The notes under the pieces were generated by a model that had not been told where the DNA came from, did no database searches, and saw only the letters and a list, made by a program, of their open reading frames with translations. A DNA stretch of 64,000 nucleotides. Source: Pogona vitticeps. Taxonomy: Eukaryota; Chordata; Lepidosauria; Squamata; Agamidae. A program made the position numbers and the translations under genes. The DNA is taken from assembly GCF_051106095.1 (NCBI RefSeq), contig NC_135787.1:171825001-171889000 (forward strand). The letters run 5' to 3'. Each line of letters starts with the position of its first letter. The stretch's first letter is position 1. Below, piece after piece: positions 37,201 through 49,200 of the stretch.

Positions 37201-40200
37201 AAAATATGCAGCAGTGAAATCAGCCAGCGGCCAAATAGTCTGTTTAGTGCAGAAATTGATTCTCTCCTTACTGCTTGGAAGGTTTCATGTTTTCAAGCAT
37301 TGATTTCAGTCATGTGCTTTATTTGTTAGATACTATAGAATGGGTAAATCTAATCTCAGATGTCCAAGAAGATAAAGATAACTCTCTGCCAGGCCCAAGA
37401 GCTGGCCACTGTGCCGTATTAGTTGGTGCTCGCTTGTATATATGGAGTGGCAGAGATGGCTACCGAAAAGCCTGGAACAATCAAGTTTGCTGCAAAGATC
37501 TTTGGTATTTAGATACCGGTGAGTGATCATAAAATAAATGGCTATATAACATCACAGATGGCTATTATAGCATATGTAAATGTTATGTATGTCTTAGAAA
37601 AATATTGAGGTGCATATGAAGCCTGTTCTGGAACTCCACTTTAGGAGTGAGTCAAACATAAATCTAAATTGAATTGTTAATCCCAATTACAGTAGACTCA
37701 ACTCATTGGCCCAAATCCAGTTGGTTGCCTTAGCTTGAGTAGATCCATTGAACTGAATGGGCTTTATGTTAGTGTTGGCTCACCATTTAACGGTTCATTC
37801 TGTAGGCCTGTTCCAATTGAGAATACCAGTTGAATTTAGTTTGTTGAACTAGTGAAACATATGTGAATGTGGACTTACCAACTCTGTGCTGAGTTAGTGG
37901 GTCTACTCTAGTTGGGACCAACAGTTTGATTTAGGCCCATGCCATCCCCAGTTCTTCAGCTTGTGGTCTGAAGCACTAGGAAGCCCCTATGCTTGCACAC
38001 CTACTCCTTTCTTCTCTCCAATTCTCTTTTTGTTTTGTTTAGTTTGAAAAGATAGTTTGCCACCACATCTGTACTGGACAACTCTGAAGTTGTAAGAACC
38101 ATAGAAACCAAAATTAAGAGAGAATATTTCTGCAGCCAGGTGTATGAAATGCTGATGTGAATCTTCAAATGATAATTCTTGGATTTCCTCAGATTGTTTA
38201 AATCAGGCTAGTTTAATGTGGCATAGGCCATCTTCCCAGTGTATTTATTTCCAAACAATTGGTAAATTAAAGGTTATATTTACGACTGGCACAGATTCAT
38301 ATTCTGGTTTTGTTCAATAATTTATTAGAAAAAAAAACTTTTTTCCTGTTGCATGAGTAACTTGTTAGAAAATTTTCAGCTGCCCTGAAAATACCCCATA
38401 TACAAAATTATACTTTCTGTTCTCCCTTTAAGAGAAACCAACAGCACCATCACAGGTCCAGCTGATCAGAGCAACTACTAATTCATTTCAAGTTAAATGG
38501 GATGAAGTTCCAACTGTAGAAGGGTATCTTCTTCAATTAAGTTTGGATTTGCCATCACCTGTTCTGGCTGAAATACCTGTTACTGTGCAACCTGAGGCAC
38601 CATCACCAAGTGTGCAAGGTAATCCAGCATTTATAACATTATGTTCACAAATAGTTCAGACAAAGTAGTTGCAAGACTGATCTCATTTTTTTCTCAAAGG
38701 AGTGGATTGTATCTTAGTTTTGAAGCAGTTTGGAAGGAATGTCTGGTAGCCCCCCCCCCCCCAAGTACTCTGTAGACATGATGAGAAGATAGAAATCCTT
38801 GTGCACTTCTCCAATTATTTGTGTATGTTACCCACCAAATTAGAGGACAATGTGCAACAGGGATAGGCAACATGTGGCCCTTCAGATGGTAAAGGTTCCC
38901 CTTGACATTTAGTCCAGTCGTGTCCGACTCTAGGGGGCGGGTCTTCCGACCTTGCAGCACAGAGGCTTCTGCAGTTTAACCCGCAGCGCCACCATGTCCC
39001 TCTTCAGATGATGGTGGATTACAATTTCCATCCTCCTTTATCTTTCACTTTGCTGTCCAGCACTGATGGAAGTCAGTTCCAACAATGTCTCTAGGGTGGC
39101 AGGTTGCTAACCCTTGATATATACAGATGAAATGGATAGCTGCCACCTCACCCTTACATAATGTCACTTCCAGATAAGCACGAAACTGCCAATTCCTATT
39201 TTGTGGCTTTCATTATGTATGGAAGAAAGGTGGGGCCCTGATTCTTTTAAGGATCTGAATGTGTTTTTAAATGTGGAGGAAGTTTACATCCTCTAGCAAC
39301 TTTGCAAAAAATAAAAATAATAAATTACAGTATCTTATACTGTATTATAAAATGTTTGGCTTCTATTGGTTTTGAGCAGTACTTTTCCTCAGGAAACCTT
39401 GACAAGAGCCTGTAACTGATAACTCTGTGAGTATCTGCTTAGCTTTCCAGAGAAATTACTTTAACATTCAAAGGTTAAATAAGCATTTTCTAAACACCAT
39501 TGTTTTCTTTACTGAGACAGATAGATTAATAAAGAAAGCTGTGGCCTTTAGTTTTTAAAACCTGAGCAGGCTTATAAACGGCAGGACGCTTTGGAGGTGA
39601 TTAATTCATAGGTTCACCCTAAGTCAGAAGTGGCTTTACAGCATAGAATAAGAAGTCCATTTCCTTCCTGGATATCAGACAATTACTTCAATAATAAGAT
39701 ACATCAAGAGCTTCTTGGAACAGACTCTGTCAATTCCACCTGTTTTCTCTATTCCTCGCTCCCCTGTGTGTGTGTGTTTAACTTTCTAACCAGGGCATGT
39801 AGATGTAGCACTTAGTTTAGGTAAGATGGAAGTCCTGTTGTTTGAGTTGCCAGTTGATTCACAGTGAGCTCTGTGACCTCTGCCATTTCTGGAAAAGCCT
39901 TACTTGACTGTGGTCATTTCATAGAATCATAGAATAGTGAAGTTGGAAGGGGCCTATAAGTCCACCCCCCCTGCTCGATCCAAGAATACAAATCAAAGGA
40001 TATCTGCCAGGTGGTTGTCTAGGTTTCTCTTGAATGCCTCCAATGTTGGCGCACTCTCCAACTCTTGAGGTAATTGGTTCCACTGCCTTACTGCTCTAAC
40101 AGTCAGGAGGTTTTTCCTGATATCCAATCGAAATCCGGCTTCCCGTAACTTGAGCCCATTGTTGTGTGTCCTGCACTCTGGGATGATCGAGAACAGATCC

Positions 40201-43200
40201 TGCCCCTCCTCTGTATGACAGCCTTTCAGGTAACTGAAAAGTGTTATCATATCATTCCTCTGTCTTCTTTTCTCAAGGCTAAACATGCCCAATCCTTTCA
40301 GTCTTTCCTCATAGGGCTTGGTTTCCAGCCCCCTGATCATCCTTGTTGCCCTTCTCTGAACTTGTTCCAATTTGTCAGCATCCTTCTTGAAGTGCGGTGT
40401 CCAGAACTGGACACAATACTCAAGGTGAGGCCTAACCAGTACTGAATAGAGGCGAACTAGCACCTCACAGTATTTGGAAACTATATTTCTGTTAATGCAG
40501 CCTGAAATAGCATTTGCCTTTTTTGTAGCCACAACACACTGTTGGTTCATATCCAGCTTGTGATGTACGACAATTCCAGGATCCTTCTCTCTTGTAGTAT
40601 TGCTGACAGAGGGATCCCCCATCTTGTAACTGTGCATTTGGTTTCTTTTTCTGAGGTGCAGTACTTTGCACTTATTCCTGTTGTATTTCATTCTGTTGTT
40701 TTCAGCCCAGTGCTCCAGCCTATCAAGATAATTTTGAATTTTGTTTCTGTCTTCCCAGGGTATTTACAGTATTAGCTTTCCATCCAATTTTGTATCATCT
40801 GCAAATTTGACAAGCATTCCCTGCACTTCCTCATCTAAGTTATTAATAAAAATGTTGAAGAGCACTACTTAAGCTGTAGTAACCTCTAGATTAGATTAGT
40901 TTAGCACACATCCTGTGGGGCTTCTGTTGAAAAGCATCTGGAATCTTTCTGGTTCCTTTCTAAAATGTAAGTGATCTTACACACACACAAGTAGTTTCTA
41001 CTCCCAGAATGTCACATTTTGACTTCGCTCCTGAGGGTTTTTTTTTCTCTTCAGTATCACATTTGCTCACACTAATACCTTTGAAATTTGAACGTAGAAT
41101 AGGTTGGCTGAGGGCAGATCTTGAGAAGGTTCTTGAGAATAGATATGAACAAACTCATCTGTGAAGATTTTGTTCCAGAAGCTGAAACCCCTGGTTTCAC
41201 TGAACCCTATGTCCATCCTTTTGAAGCTGTTATTGCTTAGTTCAAATATTGCAATGATTCGGGAATGTAAATAATTCTAACTGAAGATAAGATTTTTTTT
41301 AATGGTTTGTGTGGGCTTTCAGCGGCAAGGAACCCCTCCATAACTTATGTCAGGGTGTGGATCATGTAGCCTTCCAGATGTTGTTTGGGCTGTAGTTCCC
41401 ATCATCCCACACTGTTGCAGCTTCTGCCTAGGGCTGATGGCAGCTGGTGTCTGGCCATGTCTAGATGGCCACATATTCCTTGTCTGTGACTCATATTGTG
41501 CTTTCATGTTCGAATGTGTGGTCAAAACAACTTCATTTTGACAATACACTAGTATTCATGTCTTTTCTGATAGTGATGTGGGATAAAACTGGATTTTTTT
41601 GTATGATCCCTTAAATGTGATAATAAAGTTCAGAGCATCTCGAAGCTTCATATGAACATCCGCTACTGATTACGCATACATTTACATGAAAGATGTCTCT
41701 ACAGAAAGCACTACCATTAATGAATATCATCCTTCCTGTAGGAATCAAGCTGGATCTTCACAACCAAACTCTCAGTAAAGTCCCAAACAATGTAAGTGTA
41801 TTCTCGTAAAGCATATAATTTAGGTCCTTCTAGTTCTTTCTAATATGGAGGTGGGGAGAAATTCTAGTTAATCTATTCAGCAAGCAGACTTTACTTTCTA
41901 CTAGTTCGTTGTTCTAAGGTTCTGGTTGATAACTTTTGTTCTCAGGACAGAACACCAAGACATTTGGCCAGAGCAATGTAATTAATTAACAAGGGTTAGG
42001 CTGACTCTTGGGAGATTCAAATGTAACTCCTCCCGAGCCATAATTTTATTGTAAGGGGAAGTGGAGCAAAGAAGAGCCTTGTATTCTACCTTGAATTCCT
42101 TGCAGGAAATAGGTGCTGTACATGTGACTAATGAATACAGTACATATTTTGAATTAAACTAAATAACACTGTATATTATAATTAAGTCATTGACTTGTAA
42201 TAGACATCTTGACCTACTTTATCCAGATCCTCAGGGAGGGTTATCTGGTGCTGCTGTGGAACATCTCTGTTTCATTCACATTGCAGCATATGGGAGAATG
42301 CAATAATTTGACTTGAATGGGGGCCCAGGTTGAAGCCAAAGTGGCACCACACACATACTCCTTACTTACTGCAGAAGCATTTAACCCCACCCCACCCCTC
42401 CCATATGTAGCAGCTCTTTTCTAAAGTTTTCCCCATGTTCCCCTCAACTGTTGATTCCTGTGTAACAAACATGGCGATGGGCAGAAAGGTCTAAAAATGC
42501 AGAACTCTTGCAAAGCTGCTGCTGCTGCTGCTCATGCTGCCTAATCTGGAGAGGAGGCCCTTTTGACTGTGATTCAAACTGAGTAGACAAACAATATCTA
42601 AGGGGCTGTGCCATTGGAGGTGGGGAGAACATATCAAGTTGCTATTAGAATCTAAGTGCTAACTATTTCTCCTGTTTAGGTGCAAATTTCCATTTCGGAA
42701 ACTAAAGGAAAGGAATCTGAAAATGCAAGGAAAACCCATTCTGTTTCCAAAGAGTCCAGTGCTCCTTCATGTTCGCCTGTTAGCACTTTAGGTAAGAAGA
42801 ATGAAATATGACAGATGTAAGTGGAGACGAAATGGTAAGAGGCAGTCACAGATATACGAGAACTGAGTGCTCATGCTTCCAGTGAACCAAGGCTGGACTG
42901 GGAGAAGGCAATACTTACACATGGGCAGATGATTCTGTGGCAGATGTAGTTGAGTTTTCTATAGATAAAAAGTACAGGTATAATCTGATTATTGTTTACC
43001 AGAGGCCAGGCCAGATGTGGCTGATCAGAGCTAAAGTCCAAACACATCTGGAAAACTCTGCATTTCCCAGCATTAATTTCACAACTGAACTGGGCCAACG
43101 CCTCAGAAAATCAGGGAGATGACAAGCATAGGGCTGGACGTTGAAAACCAGAATTCTCAGAAGTCAAGCTGCCGATCACAAGAGCTGAAAAACACAGTTG

Positions 43201-46200
43201 GGTTTTTGGTTTGGCTTTTAGGCCTTGGATTTGGCAATTGTGTTGGCCATATCTCCGATTGTGCATACTCGCCATGTTCTGTAGACTAGGCCTTGAGACT
43301 GCAACAGAATGAGCAGATTGTATCATTTCAAGCTGCAGGTAGAGCTTTATTCCCCTGTGTACCAAAATCACCAAGTTTCCATGCAGCAGGAAAACTAGCA
43401 CACCACAGAAAGGATTGGGTGAGACCCCTTTTTTCCTGTGGTGTTTGCTCTTTTTTTTTTTTTTTGGTAAACTGTAATGGGAGTTACAACTCAAAAACAA
43501 AATGTGTTTTGTTTTGAAACAAAAGTTACAGTGGGAATTGGTATTAAAGAAGTGGCACGCTCTGTATTTACAGCCTAACCAGACAAAGTTTGGGCTGTCA
43601 TCTCAGATTGCCAGACCAATCTGCTAGTCATGTAGACCAAGCGGAGTCTAAAGAAGAAGAGTAAGTCACGTCGCATTTCTGTCTTTAAAATCCTTCTTAA
43701 TATGTGGTGTGCTTTTTTCTCCCATTGTTTTAGGCCTACAGAGCTCAGCAAATCTAAATGAATTACTTGACTTCAATACTAGAACATCAAAACTAGACAA
43801 ATCAGTATCTGGTATGGTCTCTGTCACTCAGAACACCCAGCAAGCTGGTAAAGCCGAGTCCTCGAATGCAAATGGGGCAGCTGTGAAAGATGAAACTTCA
43901 TTAATGACAGGCCATTCAAAACCGGAAGGTTTGACATGTTTCATATTTGTTGTGAGCCAAATCTATCTAAGGTCATCACTTTTATGGTTACTTTTTCATA
44001 GTAGTTCTATACTTCATTTTTGCAAAAGAATCTGGGGGTGATCTCTTGAGTCATTAAACCAAGCTATGCATGACCCATTTGCTCAAGCAGTGGCCAATTT
44101 GTTTAACTTTGCAAACAAACTAGGAAGCCTTCAGTTGTTCAGATGAAAGGGAAAACAAGGTATTAAATCCTGGCTTGTTCTGGAACTCCTCGTTCAAATT
44201 GAACAGAAAGTTGTGTTTAGTGGACTTCTTGGTTATTCTGCCGGCTGAAGCAAAGGGAGGAGTAAAGTGGCTCCTTCATATGTTGGCTGTCAAGCTCTGA
44301 TTGGCTGAGGATGTTCTTGAATTGCAGATTAACCTTAGTAACTTCAGATACAGATGACATCTGCAGTTCCCATCATCCTGCTGCCAGCATACCCATCCAG
44401 ATATAAGCTACCAGGTATTCCATCTGGGAAATCAGTAGTCCTGATACAAAATTTTGTGTTTAGTTCTTACTGTTTCAGAGATCTTATAGGACAAACAAAC
44501 CAAGAAAAAAAAACTTGATTGATTGATTGATTATATTGCATTTTAGATTACCTTTCTTTCCTCTTCATTTTGAAGTATTAGGTATTCATTAAATATCCTT
44601 TTACAGATTCTTGCTAACTTTCTTAATGCTGTCCTACATCTGTCAGAAATGTTGAATTTTGAGCCAAGTTTATAAAAGTATCTAAGACTGCAGTAACCAA
44701 GCAGTTTCCTGTAAGAAGGGCTTCTTCTCATGGAACGAGAAAGCCATCCATCTATTTCTATGGCTGTCTTCATTTTTTCATTCCATATCACAATATTTGG
44801 TACATAAGCTGACAGAAAACATTTCTTGTTTATATATGTGTGTGCTCTCCTTTTGTTTTAAATCTGGAAAAAAAATTGTTCTAAAGTGTTTTGAACAAGT
44901 TTCAAAAATCAAGGCAACTTGGTTTGGTTAATATCTGGCTTTTTCATTTTAAATTCCTTGCATGCAACTTGCACCCAAGCAATTGTGTTAATCATGTTTT
45001 TTTTCTCCACTGCCAAAATTTGTATCTCTGCCATTTATAGTAAATTACTTTTCTCTGGCACAGACCAGTCTGCATATTCATTAAAGCCGGCAGTATGTTT
45101 TCACTTCAGCTTTTTAATTTCACTCCACCTGTATTTGTATGCTCTTGGTATAGTTGCATTCAATGCCAGGCACTTTCTAAAAGGAATGTCAGTGTATTAG
45201 GTGAATATGTTGCTTTCCTTGCTAAAAATTTTCTAAATTAATCAAAGTTTCACATCATTTTTTCCCTCTAGTCAAAGAGTCCATCCGAGTCAATTCCTGT
45301 AGCCCACATGATCCAGCTATAAAACTGCCTGTAAGTACATAAAATACATACAATTGTGTTGTGCATGTGTGTGTCTGTGAAACAGAGGGCCCGCTACATA
45401 TCATTGGACAGCAGCTCCCAGGTTTCCTCACTTTTCTGGCTGTGTTTCTCAGAGTTGCAGTCCAGCTTCTTCTAGAGGCTACAGTTAACAGCTGGCAGGA
45501 TGACTTTATTAACCCCTGGTGTAAAAAATATCAGCAATATAGCATACAGCGGACCCTCGACTTACAGATGGCTCGACTTTCAGGCTTTTCGAGTTACAGA
45601 CTTCTCTGGCCGCAAAATTTAGGTTCGCCATGCAGCCGCAGAATTGACCTACAGACCAGAAAAAACCAAAATGGAACAAAAACGGAACAAAAACAGTTAG
45701 TTACGGATTAATCGGTTTTCAATGCATTGTAGGTCAATGGAGACTCGACCTACAGACTTTTCGACCTGCAGTCACTGTTCCAATACGGATTAATTCCGTA
45801 AGTAGAGGGTCCACTGTATTGTATTGGCATGTCAAACTTATTCACTAAGGTTTCTCATGCCTAGATATTATGATTTCAGAAGTCTCCCAATATCTCTCTC
45901 TCTCCTCTTCTCTGATTCATAAGTAGTTAGCTTCTACTGGTAGAGAAGGGCATTGGTCCCTTTTGAATCCCCTGGGGTTACAATCTACTCCACTGCTGCT
46001 CTACAGAATTTGCTTTGAAAATGGCCCCAATAGGGTTCCTCTTATCTTGCCATGTACTTTGTTTTAAAGAGGAACCATTTTTGTGCTCCCCGCAGTATTA
46101 ACATTGGAAGTAGCAGGGTGGATGGAGAGGCATGAAAGGCAGGAGGGATGGGGGGCAGGCAGCCTGCCGACCATTTTTTTGCTATAATCCATCTTATGTT

Positions 46201-49200
46201 TAAGGACAAGTCTGATAGCCACAAGACTTGCAAGCAAGTATGCAAGGGGGCTGATGGAAGAGGTAGTGGACATCCCCTTCTCCTCTCTGCCCAACATAGA
46301 AACACTGTGGGCCCCTGGAAGAGTAAAGCGAGTTCTCTGTTCCTCCTCTGCCAGTCTTCATCATGCTAGTCAAATGATTTGTAAGTTAGTAAATTTTGAA
46401 GACCCATTTATAGGGCAGATACATAAGACAGCAGAATGTGTGCCACTCATAATCATCCTTCTGTTTCATGGTTGTATCTAGAGGGAATATTAAAGCATCT
46501 TCTGCACAAGCTACAATAAAAGGAGAAACTGCTGTGCAAGATTAACCATTGTTTCATATCAACATAATTTTGTCTGCAGAGTAACTTAACAAATGTATGA
46601 CCTCCAGTTCAGAGAAAACATAAGAGGCAAGTGGAGATCTGGTTGCCCATGTAATTTATAGTGACAGAATTGATAGATGTGAGGAAAGAAGCAGTGATTT
46701 CTAATCAGTGGAGAAGCTGCTGTATCTGAGCCTCACTCCATGTCAACGTAGAGATAATAAAGGGTTGCTGCAAGAGTTGCTGAGATAATATACTGTATAT
46801 ACTCAAGTATAAGCCTAGTTTTTAGCACAGTTTTTTGCTGAAAAAGCACCCCCTTGGCTTATACTTGAGTCAGTGTCAAAATTACATGTTTTCCCCTGCA
46901 GTGCAAGTGTTCTCCAGACTCCCCCGCTCATCTACGGGTGCCTGCAGCCTCTGTGGGTAGTCCGATAACCCGGGTTAAGTACACTGCATTTCTGCTTCCA
47001 GGACACTCCCATCCTCCTCCTTCTGCATATTCTATGTACCCACCTTCCTCCTCCATCCTCTGTCTCCCTCCATCTTGTTACACAGCAGTAGAACAGTAGA
47101 TAAGCGCAGCATCCGGTATGAGTCCTCCCTCCGCAGGCAGTAAAGTGTGTCTCGCAGCTCAGAAGGGCAATATCTTGAAAAACATTTAACCTACTGATGC
47201 CTCAATTAATGTAATTTTATTGGTATCTATTTTTATTTTTGAAATTTACCAGTAGCTGCTGCATTTTCCACCCTCGGCTTATACTCGAGTCAATACATTT
47301 TCCCAGTTTTTTGTGGTATAATTGGGTGCCTCAGCTTATATTCGGGTTGGCTTATATTCGAGTATATACAGTATGTGAAAAATTCTGAACTCATGGGTGT
47401 ACACCATGTATTTGTTAGGAGTTGTGATTATGTCATGCTACCTCACATGTATATTATGATATTGTACATCTTCATTGCAAGTGTGGATGAGGGAAGGGTT
47501 CCTAGCTTTTAGTTAACTTCTTCATATTCCGGTGTCTCTCTGAATTGTATGTTATTATTACTGAAATCATATGTACTTATAATACATTATCTGAACCACA
47601 GAAAGCCTCATTACCACGACAGAACACAAGAGTGAGAACACAAGAACGAAGGTGGTATGATGTTGGCATTTTTCAAAGCAACAGTGCTCTGGTGAACCAG
47701 TTCTATTTGTTGCCTGAGGAAAAGGCCATCATTTCCAGCAAGGTATTTGTTTATTGAATGTGCCTATTAGATAGTGAAAGCACAAAGCAAAATGACAATT
47801 TGTACATTTTGGCAGGGAAAATTTTAGAGTATACTGTATAGGTAAAATAATGAACAGCCTATGTTGATTACAGTTGGCTGATTGTTTCTTACATCTGGTA
47901 TAGAAGTAAGGGAACTCTTCCCATTATTGTCATTGTAGTGTTGCAGTTGCATCTTCATAGTTCCCACTCATGTCAAATTCTTGTATGATATCAGTCTCCT
48001 AGGACGAAAGGTCCATGGCAATCCAGGCACATTAAAAGTTCATCATGATAAAAGAGATTTAAGCATAACATTCAGCTCTCATTGGTTTCAGCAAGTCTTC
48101 AAAGCATTCAGCTTTGACTGGACTTTATTTCATATGTTTTAGTACGGTGGTGCCCCACATAGCGACGATAATCTGTTCTGGATAAATTGTTGCTATCCGG
48201 ATTCGTCGCTATGCGGGGGGGGGGGGGAACCCATAGGAACGCATTAAAACACGTTTAATGCGTTCCTATTGGGGAAAAACTCACCGCTATGCAGGGAATC
48301 CTCCATCCGGCTGCCATTTTCGCTGCCCGGTAAGCTGCAGGCGGCCATTTTCTGCACCCGGCGGCCATTTTGGAACCACCGATCAGCTGTTTTCTAAACA
48401 TCGCTATGCGAAGATTGGTAAGCGAAACGGTTACTGATAATCGCAATGCAATGTTTTGCCACCTAAAACATTGCAATGCGATCGCATTAGCGATCGCAAA
48501 AAAGTGTCGTTATGCGGATTCGTCGTTAAACGGTGTGCTCGTTAAGCGAGGCACCACTGTATTATTAATGTGTGGATTGTACTAAGAAGATTAAGCTACT
48601 GGGAATTCTAAATTCACCATCTACAAAGCAACATCATGGTAACTTTGCATGATTTTTACAACATCAAGCAAATGAGTGGTCTTTGTCTTTATGTGTCTCT
48701 TCCTTTAAAAAAAAACTTAGGTAGACAATGCGGACATTCCAAACAACAGTATACTTAAGAAACAGGATCTTGCTCCTGGCACTTTATACAGGTTTAGAGT
48801 TGCTGCAATAAATGGCTGTGGTGTAGGACCATTCAGTAAAATCAGCGAATTTAAGACCTGCATCCCTGGGTTTCCTGGAGCACCTTCCATTGTCAAAATT
48901 AGCAAGGTAAGAAATATGCAGATGTATGCGATTAATCTTGAGGCTACTCTTGAACTTGCTGGGCTTAGTAAAAATCAGTGACAGCAATAGATGGCACTCT
49001 GAACAAAATAAAATGTTTTGATTGACAAAATGATGGGGGGGGGGGAAGAAGAGGTTGAGGTCTGGACAAGAAAATAGTTCACAGAACTAAAGCCCAGAAT
49101 GGATTGTGTTTGACAGTTGCAGCTATGAGCTGCAAGACCTTGTTTTTAAGTCCTGAGTCAGGCATTAATTCATTGGCTTGCCTAGACGTTATCAGTTGCG

